DNA of 64,000 nt, from assembly GCF_003667315.2 (NCBI RefSeq), contig NZ_RCTZ02000002.1, forward strand, positions 62,001-126,000, read 5' to 3'. Below, piece by piece: positions 6,689-16,100 of the stretch. The stretch is from Tropicibacter alexandrii (GTDB taxonomy: Bacteria; Pseudomonadota; Alphaproteobacteria; Rhodobacterales; Rhodobacteraceae). The translations under genes and the position numbers were made by a program. Under the pieces are notes generated by a model that saw only the letters and a list, made by a program, of their open reading frames with translations, was not told the DNA's origin and ran no database searches. The first letter of the stretch is position 1, and every line of letters starts with the position of its first letter.

Positions 6689-9015
6689 CCGTCAAAGAGA
6701 TATTCGAGACCATGGAGTACGGCCCTGCCCCCGAAAGCGCGGGCGACGCGCTGGCTTGGATCACTGATCAGGGCGCGCGGTTCGGTTGCTTCATCGACGG
6801 GGCCTTTGCCGCGCCGGGCGAGGTGTTCGAAACCCGCAACCCGGCCACCGGCGAGGTGCTGGCGGAAGTGACGCAGGCGTCGCAGGCGGATATCGATGCG
6901 GCGGTTCGGGCGGCGCGGGCGGCACAGCCGAAATGGGAAAAGCTGGGCGGACCGGGGCGGGCGCGGTATCTGTACGCGCTGGCGCGGCTGGTGCAGAAAC
7001 ACGCGCGCCTGCTGACCGTGCTGGAAACGCTCGACAACGGCAAGCCGATCCGCGAGGCGCGCGACATCGACGTGCCCTTGGTGGCACGGCATTTCTATCA
7101 CCATGCCGGGATGGCGCAGCTGATGGAAACGGAACTGCCCGGGCGGCAGGCGCTGGGCGTGTGCGGGCAAATCATCCCGTGGAATTTCCCGCTGCTGATG
7201 CTGGCATGGAAGATCGCGCCGGCCTTGGCCATGGGCAATACGGTTGTGCTGAAACCGGCGGAGTGGACGTCTTTGACCGCCTTGTGCTTTGCCGATCTGT
7301 GTCGGCAGGCGGGCTTGCCCAAAGGTGTGGTGAACATCGTCACGGGTGATGGGGCGGTGGGCGAGAGGATCGTCGCGGCGGATGTGGATAAGATCGCTTT
7401 TACCGGTTCGACCGAGGTGGGGCGCAAGATCCGCGCGGCCACGGCGGGGCGCGGGATCGCGCTGACCTTGGAGCTGGGGGGCAAGTCGCCCTATATCGTC
7501 TTCGACGATGCCGATCTCGACTCGGCAGTCGAGGGGCTGGTGGATGCGATCTGGCTGAATGGCGGGCAGGTCTGCTGTGCTGGCTCGCGCCTGTTGGTGC
7601 AGGAAGGCGTGTCCGAGACGTTCTATACCCGCCTGCGCGAACGCATGGACAAGCTGCGCACCGGCAACCCGCTGGACAAGTGCATCGACGTGGGGGCCAT
7701 CGTCGATCCGGTGCAACGCGAGAGGATCGCGGCGCTGGTCGAGGGCTGCGGCGGGCAGGTGCATCGGGGCGCAGCGCCCGAGGGCTGTTTTTATCCGCCG
7801 ACGCTGATCACCGGCCTGTCGCCAGCGGATGCGCTGATGCAGGAGGAGATCTTTGGGCCGGTGCTGGTGGCCACGACCTTCCGCACGCCAGCCGAGGCGG
7901 TGCAGGTGGCGAATGACACGCGCTATGGGCTGGCGGCGAGCGTCTGGTCCGAGAACATCAACACCGCCTTGGATGTCGCGCCGAAACTGGCGGCGGGCGT
8001 GGTCTGGGTGAACGGGTCGAACATGTTCGACGCGGCCGCGCCCTTTGGCGGCGTGCGCGAAAGCGGCTTTGGCCGGGAAGGCGGCTGGGAAGGCTTGCAG
8101 GCCTATACGCGGCCCATGGGCAAGGCGAAGGCGCTGAAGCGGGTCGAGCCCTTTGCCGGGGACGAGGCCGAGCCGCAGCCCGTGGACCGCACCGCCAAGA
8201 TGTATATCGGCGGCAAGCAGGCCCGGCCCGATGGCGGCTACGCCCGGAACGTCTTTGACAAGCGGGGGCGGCTGATCGGGCAGGCCCCGCTGGCCAATCG
8301 CAAGGATATCCGCAACGCGGTCGAGGCGGCGCGCGGGGCCTCGGCGTGGTCCGGGGCGAGCGCCCATAACCGCGCGCAGGTGATCTATTACATCGCCGAG
8401 AACATGGCTGCCCGGAGCAAGGAGCTGGCGGCGCGGATCGACGCGCTGACCGGCGGCAAGGAGGGCGCCAAGGAGGTCGATCTGGCGGTGAACCGCCTGT
8501 TCACCTACGGCGCTTGGGCGGACAAGTTCGATGGCCGCGTGGCGCAGGCGCCGGTGCGCGGGCTGGCCGTGGCCTTGCGCGAGCCATGTGGCGTGATCGG
8601 AATGCTCTGCCCGGATGAGGCGCCCTTGCTGGGGATGATCTCGCTGATCGCGCCTGCGATTGCCATGGGCAACCGGGTGGTCTGTGTCGCCTCCGATCCC
8701 TTCCCGTTGATGGCGGCGGAGCTGATGCAGGTGCTGGAAACCTCGGATGTGCCGGGCGGCGTGGTGAATCTGCTCACCGGCGATCACGAGGAACTGGCGG
8801 GGACCTTGGCCACGCATATGGACGTGGACGCGGTCTGGTCCTTTTCGGGGGCGGATGTCTCGCTTGAGATCGAGCGCGGCGCGGCGGGTGTGCTGAAGCG
8901 GACTTGGGTCAATGACGGCATGGCGCGTGACTGGTCCGGGCCGGAGGGCGAAGGGCGGGCGTTTCTGGACGCCGCGACGGAGGTCAAGACCGTCTGGGTG
9001 CCCTATGGGGCGTGA
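6685..9015 (+). CDS. ALDH16-type double-domain aldehyde dehydrogenase
   Basis: NAD(P)-dependent aldehyde dehydrogenase with two ALDH units in 776 residues. The first (about residues 20-490) is intact: the IIPWNFPLLM cofactor region, Glu263 in LELGGKSP and nucleophile Cys297 in GGQVCCAGSR. The second (about 505-776) begins MYIGGKQARPDGGYARN and keeps ALDH features such as APAIAMGNRVV, but lacks the glutamate and cysteine motifs; RTWVNDG stands near the end. An active N-terminal unit with a dead C-terminal unit is the layout of family ALDH16. Sitting after deoC it probably converts acetaldehyde to acetate. The start overlaps the upstream stop codon. Confidence 0.85.
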   Translation: MTVKEIFETMEYGPAPESAGDALAWITDQGARFGCFIDGAFAAPGEVFETRNPATGEVLAEVTQASQADIDAAVRAARAAQPKWEKLGGPGRARYLYALARLVQKHARLLTVLETLDNGKPIREARDIDVPLVARHFYHHAGMAQLMETELPGRQALGVCGQIIPWNFPLLMLAWKIAPALAMGNTVVLKPAEWTSLTALCFADLCRQAGLPKGVVNIVTGDGAVGERIVAADVDKIAFTGSTEVGRKIRAATAGRGIALTLELGGKSPYIVFDDADLDSAVEGLVDAIWLNGGQVCCAGSRLLVQEGVSETFYTRLRERMDKLRTGNPLDKCIDVGAIVDPVQRERIAALVEGCGGQVHRGAAPEGCFYPPTLITGLSPADALMQEEIFGPVLVATTFRTPAEAVQVANDTRYGLAASVWSENINTALDVAPKLAAGVVWVNGSNMFDAAAPFGGVRESGFGREGGWEGLQAYTRPMGKAKALKRVEPFAGDEAEPQPVDRTAKMYIGGKQARPDGGYARNVFDKRGRLIGQAPLANRKDIRNAVEAARGASAWSGASAHNRAQVIYYIAENMAARSKELAARIDALTGGKEGAKEVDLAVNRLFTYGAWADKFDGRVAQAPVRGLAVALREPCGVIGMLCPDEAPLLGMISLIAPAIAMGNRVVCVASDPFPLMAAELMQVLETSDVPGGVVNLLTGDHEELAGTLATHMDVDAVWSFSGADVSLEIERGAAGVLKRTWVNDGMARDWSGPEGEGRAFLDAATEVKTVWVPYGA

Positions 9016-9023
9016 CGTTGGGG

Positions 9024-9045
9024 AGGATGGGTTGAAACCCATCCT
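9024..9045. repeat. Palindromic repeat family B, variant copy
   Basis: AGGATGGGTT-GA-AACCCATCCT, a 10-bp stem just downstream of the ALDH16 stop codon. It is a diverged copy of the 26-bp GTAGGATGGG palindrome found at five other loci here. It may act as a transcription end signal, but no T-run follows. Confidence 0.65.
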
Positions 9046-9198
9046 ACGGACAGGCCTGCCTACATTGAGATTTCACGACTCCGGTGTTATATCTGGGATA
9101 GGCCCAGCGTCGGGGCGTGATCGACGTGTGACCCATAGGAGGACAATGTCCTGTCATCTTTGGCAAATGCGGGTTCACCCGCAGAACGGGGACAGCCC

Positions 9199-9564
9199 AT
9201 GGCGGGTGTGACCCTTAACGCAGTGACCAGCGAGATGATCCTCGCCAAGGTGCTGGAAATTCTCGACGACAACAAGGCCGAGGACGTCGTGCAGGTCGAT
9301 CTGCGCGGCAAATCGTCCGTGTGCGATCACATGGTGATCTGCTCGGGGCGGTCGTCGCGTCAGGTCGCGGCGATCTCGGAAAAACTGTCGGAACAGCTCA
9401 AGGCCGATCTGGGCGTGATGTCCAAGATGGAAGGCAAGGAGACCGGCGACTGGGTGCTGATCGACACGGGCGACGTGGTCGTGCATGTCTTCCGGCCCGA
9501 GGTGCGAGAGTTCTACCAGTTGGAGAAGATGTGGCTGCCCGCAGCGCCGGGGGCGCAGGCCTGA
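9199..9564 (+). CDS. rsfS: Ribosomal silencing factor RsfS
   Basis: Binds ribosomal protein uL14 and keeps the 50S subunit from joining when nutrients are short. 121 residues, with the family core AEDVVQVDLRGKSSVCDHMVICSG-like region and GDWVLIDTGDVVVHVFRPEVREFY. Usually nadD-rsfS-rlmH; here rlmH follows but nadD is not upstream. The start is unsure. The ATG used has only a weak ribosome site, while a TTG 39 bases upstream would add 13 residues. A near-perfect AGGAGG at 9137-9142 serves neither well but sits 3 bases before a 21-codon out-of-frame ORF (9146-9211). Confidence 0.88.
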   Translation: MAGVTLNAVTSEMILAKVLEILDDNKAEDVVQVDLRGKSSVCDHMVICSGRSSRQVAAISEKLSEQLKADLGVMSKMEGKETGDWVLIDTGDVVVHVFRPEVREFYQLEKMWLPAAPGAQA

Positions 9565-9568
9565 GGCC

Positions 9569-10039
9569 ATGCGCGTGCATCTTTGCGTGGTCGGGCGCCT
9601 GCGAAAGGGGCCCGAGCGCGAGCTGATCGACGATTACCTGACACGGTTCGACAAGACCGGGCGGTCCATGGGACTTGGCCCGGTTTCCGTCGTCGAGGTC
9701 GAGGACAAGAAGGGCGGCGGCATGGCGGCCGAGGCGGCGCTGCTGCGCGCCAAGCTGCCCGCCGGGGCTGTTCTGTGTTGTCTGGATGAGCGGGGCGAGG
9801 TGATCTCATCTCCGGATTTCGCCGACCGTCTGGCGCGCTGGCGCGATACCGGGCGGCAGGATTTGGCCTTGGTCATTGGCGGGGCGGACGGGATCGACCC
9901 GGCCCTGCGGGCCGAGGCGGATATGCTGCTATCCTTCGGCAAGATGGTCTGGCCGCATATGCTGGTGCGGGTCATGCTGGCCGAGCAGTTGTACCGGGCG
10001 GCCTCGATCTTGGGCGGTTCGCCGTATCATCGGGTGTAA
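9569..10039 (+). CDS. rlmH: 23S rRNA (pseudouridine1915-N3)-methyltransferase RlmH
   Basis: SPOUT-class methyltransferase, 156 residues, that methylates pseudouridine 1915 in helix 69 of 23S rRNA on assembled ribosomes. LVIGGADGIDP is the S-adenosylmethionine-binding knot region, and the C-terminal RVMLAEQLYRAASILGGSPYHR is highly typical. It starts four bases after the rsfS stop, so the two are cotranscribed, as in most bacteria. Confidence 0.93.
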   Translation: MRVHLCVVGRLRKGPERELIDDYLTRFDKTGRSMGLGPVSVVEVEDKKGGGMAAEAALLRAKLPAGAVLCCLDERGEVISSPDFADRLARWRDTGRQDLALVIGGADGIDPALRAEADMLLSFGKMVWPHMLVRVMLAEQLYRAASILGGSPYHRV

Positions 10040-10098
10040 GGGGCTTTGCCCCTCGGCCCTGCGGGCCTCACCCCACGGTATTTCGGGCCAGAAGAAGC
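10040..10098 (+). repeat. Composite 3'-end element, family A
   Basis: Starts at the rlmH stop. A GGGGC-TTT-GCCCC hairpin (10040-10052) is followed by CACGGTATTTCGGGCCAGAA, a diverged form of the conserved family A block. It has the same direction as rlmH and ends just before the convergent uppP stop codon. Confidence 0.6.
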
Positions 10099-10099
10099 G

Positions 10100-10903
10100 T
10101 TATGTATACGCAATCCACAGCAGGATGACGCCGAGGATCACGCGGTAGACCACGTAAGGCGTAAAGCTGACCGAACGCAGCAGGCGCATCATCAGGGTCA
10201 GGGCGAGCAAAGCCGAGACGAAAGCAAGTGCGGCGGCAATCGCCCCGTCCTTGGCGGCCTGCAGATCGGCGGTGCTGGCGACTTCGAGGCCGAGCAGCGT
10301 GCCCGAGGCGATGATCGTCGGGATCGACATCAGCATCGAGAGTTTCGCAGCGTCGTGGCGCTTGTAGCCCAGTTGCCGCGCGGCGGTGATGGTGATGCCC
10401 GAACGGGATGTGCCGGGGATCAGGGCGATGGCCTGCGCCACGCCCATATACATCGCGTGTTTCAGAGACCAGTCGCGATCCTCGCGGATTTCGGGGGCGC
10501 GGGTGTCGGCCCACCACAGCACGATACCAAAGCCAAGCATCGTCCAGCCGATCACCGCGATCGAGCGCAGGCTGTCGTCAAGGCCGGTGAGTTTCAGGGC
10601 GAGGCCGAACAGCACGACGGGGATGGTCGCCATGATCAGCAGAAAGGCCAGTCGGCTGCCCGGGGTGTCGATCTTGCCGGTGACGAGGCGTGGCAGCCCC
10701 GCGACGGCGGTGCGCACATCGGCCCAGAAATACAGGATCACCGCGAACAGCGTGCCCACATGCACGGCAACGTCGATGACCTGTCCTTGGTCCTGCATGC
10801 CGCTCAGCGAGGGCAGGAGAATCAGGTGGCCCGACGAAGAAATCGGCAAGAACTCGGTAATGCCCTGAATAAGGGCGAGAATCAGAAGCTGGGTAAAGGT
10901 CAT
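10100..10903 (-). CDS. uppP: Undecaprenyl-diphosphatase UppP (BacA)
   Basis: Inner-membrane enzyme, 267 residues, that recycles undecaprenyl pyrophosphate to the monophosphate carrier for peptidoglycan and other envelope polymers. The catalytic motifs EFLPISSSGHL (about residues 16-26) and PGTSRSG are both present among roughly eight hydrophobic spans. It stands alone, convergent with rlmH and divergent from gltD. Expression confers bacitracin tolerance in other bacteria. Confidence 0.93.
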   Translation of the reverse strand: MTFTQLLILALIQGITEFLPISSSGHLILLPSLSGMQDQGQVIDVAVHVGTLFAVILYFWADVRTAVAGLPRLVTGKIDTPGSRLAFLLIMATIPVVLFGLALKLTGLDDSLRSIAVIGWTMLGFGIVLWWADTRAPEIREDRDWSLKHAMYMGVAQAIALIPGTSRSGITITAARQLGYKRHDAAKLSMLMSIPTIIASGTLLGLEVASTADLQAAKDGAIAAALAFVSALLALTLMMRLLRSVSFTPYVVYRVILGVILLWIAYT

Positions 10904-11124
10904 GGCAATGGGTCCGTCGCGTCGATGTCCGTGGTATAAACCCTTGGTTTGCAGGGGGAAGGAGATAATTGGGTCCGGTTTGTAACCTAAAATCGCCGCG
11001 ATGCCGCAAGATTTCGATGGGGCGGCAGGCTGTTTCTGCAATATAGGTCAGTATAATTGACTTTTATTCCATTTGGACATTGTGTAACAGGCTGCAAACG
11101 GATCTTCAGGAGAGGGCGTGGATT

Positions 11125-12564
11125 ATGGCCAAGCAGCCGATGCTCAAATTCGTCAACGTCGAACGGCAGATGCCGGAAAAGCGCGAGGCGACCGTCCGCC
11201 GCGCGGATTTCGACGAGATTTATGCCGAATACGCCGCCGCCAAGGCCGAGGAACAGGCCGCGCGGTGCAGCCAGTGTGGCGTGCCCTATTGCCAGTCGCA
11301 TTGTCCGCTGCACAACAATATCCCGGACTGGCTGCGTCTGACCGCGACCGGCCGTCTGGAAGAAGCCTACGAGATCAGCCAAGCCACCAACACCTTCCCG
11401 GAAATCTGTGGCCGCATCTGCCCGCAGGATCGCCTGTGCGAAGGCAATTGCGTGATCGAACAGTCGGGCCACGGCACCGTGACCATCGGCTCGGTCGAGA
11501 AATACATCACCGACACCGCGTGGGAGCGCGGCTGGGTCAAGCCCGCCGCCCCCGCACAGGAACGCCCTGAATCGGTTGGCATCATTGGCGCAGGCCCCGG
11601 GGGCCTTGCCGCCGCCGACATGCTGCGCCGCGCCGGTGTGCAGGTCACGGTCTATGACCGCTACGACCGTGCGGGCGGCTTGCTGACCTATGGCATCCCC
11701 GGCTTCAAGCTGGAGAAGGACATCGTGATGCGCCGCAACCAGCAGTTGACCGATGGCGGCGTGCGCTTTGTGATGAACTGCAACGTCGGCGAGGACATGT
11801 CCTTTGACGAGATCCGCGCGCAGCATGACGCGGTCATCATCGCCACAGGCGTCTACAAGTCGCGTGATCTGGGCGGGCCGGGTGCCGGGGCCAAGGGCAT
11901 CGTCAAAGCCATCGACTATCTGACCGCGTCCAACCGCGTGGCCAATTTCGGTGACAGCGTGGCCGAGTACGAGTCGGGCGAGCTGAACGCCAAGGGCAAG
12001 AAGGTCGTCGTGATCGGCGGCGGCGACACGGCGATGGACTGTGTGCGCACCGCGATCCGTCAGGGTGCAGAGTCGGTGAAGTGTCTCTATCGCCGCGACC
12101 GTGCGAACATGCCGGGGTCGCAGCGCGAAACGCAGAACGCCGAGGAAGAAGGCGTGATCTTCGAATGGCTGACCGCGCCCGCAGGCTTCAAGGGCGGTGA
12201 CGTTGTCAGCGCCGTCACCGTGCAAAAGATGCGCCTTGGCGCGCCGGATGCCACGGGTCGCCAAAGCCCGGAACTGGTCGAGGGCAGCGACTATGACGAG
12301 CCCGCCGATCTGGTGATCAAGGCGCTGGGCTTCGAGCCGGAAGAGGTGCAGACACTCTGGGGCGCGCCCGAGCTGGAAGTGACCCGCTGGGGCACCGTCA
12401 AGGCCGAGTTCACCACGGGTCGCACATCCTTGGATGGCGTCTACGCGGTGGGCGACATCGTGCGTGGCGCGTCTCTGGTGGTCTGGGCGATCCGCGACGG
12501 GCGCGATTGCGCCGAGGCGGTTCTGGCCGATCTGAACGCCAAAGCCTCGGTCGCGGCGGAGTGA
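11125..12564 (+). CDS. gltD: Glutamate synthase small (beta) subunit GltD
   Basis: NADPH-oxidising flavoprotein subunit of glutamate synthase, 479 residues; passes electrons to GltB. The N-terminal part holds Cys motifs for iron-sulfur clusters (CSQCGVPYCQSHCPLHN and CGRICPQDRLCEGNC). An FAD site IGAGPGGLAAADMLRRAG and an NADPH site VVVIGGGDTAMDCVRTA follow. The ATG is preceded by CAGGAGAGGG at a sensible distance. gltD comes first and gltB follows after one small gene, the reverse of the common gltB-gltD order. The 221-base gap to divergent uppP must hold both promoters; a TATAAT is seen at 11052-11057. Confidence 0.92.
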   Translation: MAKQPMLKFVNVERQMPEKREATVRRADFDEIYAEYAAAKAEEQAARCSQCGVPYCQSHCPLHNNIPDWLRLTATGRLEEAYEISQATNTFPEICGRICPQDRLCEGNCVIEQSGHGTVTIGSVEKYITDTAWERGWVKPAAPAQERPESVGIIGAGPGGLAAADMLRRAGVQVTVYDRYDRAGGLLTYGIPGFKLEKDIVMRRNQQLTDGGVRFVMNCNVGEDMSFDEIRAQHDAVIIATGVYKSRDLGGPGAGAKGIVKAIDYLTASNRVANFGDSVAEYESGELNAKGKKVVVIGGGDTAMDCVRTAIRQGAESVKCLYRRDRANMPGSQRETQNAEEEGVIFEWLTAPAGFKGGDVVSAVTVQKMRLGAPDATGRQSPELVEGSDYDEPADLVIKALGFEPEEVQTLWGAPELEVTRWGTVKAEFTTGRTSLDGVYAVGDIVRGASLVVWAIRDGRDCAEAVLADLNAKASVAAE

Positions 12565-13016
12565 CCGGCGCGGTTCGTCAGGGCGGCTGCATGTGTGGCG
12601 CGGTGCGGTTCGAGGCGCGCGACGTGCCGTCGAAATGCGGGGCGTGTCATTGCGAGATGTGTCGCCGCTGGACCGGATCGGCGCTGATCGGGGTGACGGT
12701 GCCGACCGATAGCATCACCTGGACCGGGCCGGTCAAAACGCTCCAGTCCAGCGACTGGGCCGAGCGGGGGTTTTGCCCGGACTGCGGCACGGGGCTGTTC
12801 TTTCGGGTGACGATGCAGGGCCAGTGGTTCGGCTCGACGGAACTGCCCGTTGGCGTGTTCGACGACCCGAACGGTTTCGAGATGACGAACGAGATCTATA
12901 TCGACCACAAGCCCGACAGCTTTGCCTATGAGGGCCAGTCGGGGCGGCGGTTGCTGACGCGGCAGGACTGCGTGGAAAAGTACGGTGTGCTGGAAGGTGG
13001 CGGGCCGGAAGATTGA
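12561..13016 (+). CDS. GFA/CENP-V family zinc protein
   Basis: 151 residues of the glutathione-dependent formaldehyde-activating (GFA)/CENP-V fold. Cysteine zinc ligands lie in GGCMCGAVRF (near residue 10), CGACHCEMCRRW (near 28) and FCPDCGTGLFFR (near 75), the standard family set. The GTG start overlaps the gltD stop (GTGA), so the gene is translationally coupled to glutamate synthase. Members of this family have diverse or unknown roles; a glutathione or formaldehyde link cannot be assumed from sequence alone. Its place between the two glutamate synthase genes is unusual. Confidence 0.8.
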   Translation: MTGAVRQGGCMCGAVRFEARDVPSKCGACHCEMCRRWTGSALIGVTVPTDSITWTGPVKTLQSSDWAERGFCPDCGTGLFFRVTMQGQWFGSTELPVGVFDDPNGFEMTNEIYIDHKPDSFAYEGQSGRRLLTRQDCVEKYGVLEGGGPED

Positions 13017-13026
13017 CGGGACGGGA

Positions 13027-13074
13027 CCGGGGGCCAGCCCCCGGACCCCCGAGGTATTTGGGGACCAAAGAAGC
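13027..13074 (+). repeat. Composite 3'-end element, family A
   Basis: Hairpin CCGGGGGC-CA-GCCCCCGG followed by ACCCCC and the conserved block GAGGTATTTGGGGACCAAAG plus AAGC. It lies directly downstream of the GFA gene, in the same direction, in the 129-base gap before gltB. Confidence 0.75.
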
Positions 13075-13145
13075 CGAGGCGGTCTTCACGGTCCGAGACG
13101 AGATAACGGTGCCGCGCAAGTGGCCATTCATGGAGGATGTGAACC

Positions 13146-16100
13146 ATGACCAAGTATGATGCAGACTGGGCGGCAGCCGAGGAAGCCAAGCGCAAGTGGA
13201 TGTCGGAAAACGGCATGTACCACGAAAGCGAGGAGCATTCTTCGTGCGGGGTGGGCCTTGTGGTCAGCCTGAATGGCAAGCCGTCGCGCAAGGTGGTCGA
13301 GGCGGGCATCACCGCGCTGAAGGCCGTCTGGCACCGGGGCGCTGTCGATGCCGATGGCAAGACCGGCGATGGCGCGGGCATCCATGTGCAGATCCCGGTT
13401 CCCTTCTTCTACGACCAGATCGAGCGGACGGGGCATACCCCGCGCAAGAACGAGCTGATCGCCGTGGGGCAGGTCTTTCTGCCGCGTACGGATCATGGCG
13501 CGCAGGAGATGTGCCGGACCATCGTCGAGTCCGAAGTGCTGCGCATGGGCTACTACATCTATGGCTGGCGGCATGTGCCGGTGAAGGTCGACTGCCTTGG
13601 TGAAAAGGCCAACGCGACCCGGCCCGAGATCGAGCAGATCCTGATCTCCAACGCCAAGGGCGTGGATGAGGAGCAGTTCGAGCGCGAGCTGTATGTCATC
13701 CGTCGCCGCATCGAAAAGGCCGCTGCTGCCGGTGGCGTGAACGGGCTGTATATCGCCTCGCTGTCCTGCCGGTCGATCATCTACAAGGGTATGATGCTGG
13801 CCGAGCAGGTGTCGGAATTCTATCCCGACCTTCAGGATGACCGTTTTGAATCGGCCTTCGCGATCTACCATCAGCGCTATTCGACCAACACTTTCCCGCA
13901 GTGGTGGCTGGCGCAGCCGTTCCGGATGCTGGCCCATAACGGCGAGATCAACACGCTCAAGGGCAACGTCAACTGGATGAAGTCGCACGAGATCCGCATG
14001 GCGAGCGGCACGTTCGGCGACACAGCCGAGGACATCAAGCCGATCATCCCGAACGGCTCGTCGGATTCGGCGGCGCTGGATGCGGTGTTCGAGGTGCTGG
14101 TCCGCGCCGGGCGCAACGCGCCGATGGCCAAGACGATGCTGGTGCCGGAATCGTGGTCCAAGCAGGCGGTCGAGCTGCCCGAGGCGTGGCGCGACATGTA
14201 TTCCTACTGCAACTCGGTGATGGAGCCGTGGGACGGCCCCGCCGCCCTTGCGATGACCGATGGCCGTTGGGTCTGTGGCGGTCTGGACCGTAACGGGTTG
14301 CGTCCCATGCGTTATGTCGTGACCGGCGACGGACTGCTGATCGCCGGATCGGAAATCGGCATGGTGCCGACGGACGAGGCGACCGCGCGCGAAAAAGGCG
14401 CGCTTGGGCCGGGCCAGATGATCGCCGTCGACATGAAAGAGGGCAAGCTTTACCACGACGTCGAGATCAAGAACGCGCTGGCGGCCAGCCAGCCGTTCGG
14501 CGAGTGGGTCGGCAAGATCAACGAGCTGGACGAGGAACTGGCCAGCGTGACCGAAAAGCCGATCTACGAGGGCGCAGAACTGCGCCGCCGCCAGATCGCT
14601 GCCGGCTACACCATCGAGGAACTGGAACAGATCCTTGCGCCCATGGCCGAGGATGCCAAGGAAACGCTGGCGTCGATGGGTGACGACACGCCCTCTGCCG
14701 TGCTGTCGAAAAAGTACCGCCCGCTGAGCCATTACTTCCGCCAGAACTTCAGCCAGGTGACCAACCCGCCGATCGACTCGTTGCGCGAATTCCGCGTCAT
14801 GAGCCTGAAAACGCGGTTCGGGAACCTCAAGAACGTGCTGGATGAATCCAGCGCGCAGACCGAGATTCTGGTCGTGGACAGCCCGTTTGTCGGCAATGCA
14901 CAGTTCGAGGAGCTGACCAAGCAGTTCAACGCGCCCTGCACGACCATCGATTGTACCTTTGGCGACGGGCCGAACGCCCTGCGTGACGGGCTGGCCCGCA
15001 TCCGCGCCGAGGCCGAGGATGCCGTGCGCTCGGGTGCCGGCCACCTGATCCTGACGGATCAGAACGTGTCCGAAGACAAGGTCGCGATGCCGATGATCCT
15101 TGCCACCAGCGCGGTGCACAGCCACCTGACGCGCAAGGGGCTGCGGACCTTCTGCTCGATCAACGTGCGCTCTGCCGAATGCATCGACCCGCACTATTTC
15201 GCCGTGCTGATTGGCGCCGGCGCGACCGTCGTGAACGCCTATCTGGCCGAGGACAGCCTTGCCGACCGCATCAATCGCGGCCTGCTGGATGGCACCTTGA
15301 CCGAAAACGTCGCGCGCTATCGCGAGGCGGTGGACCAAGGTCTGCTCAAGATCATGGCCAAGATGGGGATTTCCGTCGTGTCGTCCTATCGCGGCGGTCT
15401 GAACTTCGAGGCGGTGGGCCTGTCGCGCGCCATGTGCGCCGAATACTTCCCCGGCATGATCTCGCGCATTTCCGGCATCGGTCTGAACGGCTTGCAGCGC
15501 AAGGCGGTGGATGTGCATGCGTTGGGTTTCAAGGGGACCAATGTCCTGCCCATCGGTGGCTTCTACAAGGCGCGCAAATCGGGCGAGACGCATGCTTGGG
15601 GTGCGCAGACCATGCACCTGATGCAGGCGGCCTGTGACAAGGCGTCGTTCGAGCTGTGGAAGCAGTATTCCAACGCGATGCAGGCCAACCCGCCGATCCA
15701 TCTGCGCGACCTGCTGGCGATCAAGCCGCTGGGCAAGGCGATCCCGATCGAAGAGGTCGAAAGCATCACCTCGATCCGCAAGCGGTTCGTGACGCCGGGC
15801 ATGTCGCTGGGCGCGCTGAGCCCGGAGGCACACAAGACGCTGAACGTCGCGATGAACCGCATCGGGGCCAAGTCGGACTCGGGTGAGGGAGGCGAAGATC
15901 CGGCACATTTCGTGCCGGAGCCGAATGGCGACAACCCGTCGGCCAAGATCAAGCAGGTGGCCTCGGGTCGCTTTGGTGTGACCGCCGAATACCTGAACCA
16001 TTGCGAGGAACTGGAAATCAAGGTCGCGCAGGGTGCCAAGCCCGGCGAGGGTGGCCAGTTGCCCGGCATGAAGGTCACCGACCTGATCGCGCGTCTGCGG

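Noticed and set aside
6661-9042. A 793-codon open frame opposite the ALDH16 gene
   Set aside because: Same shadow effect; no recognisable family and biased composition, while the plus-strand protein has clear catalytic motifs.
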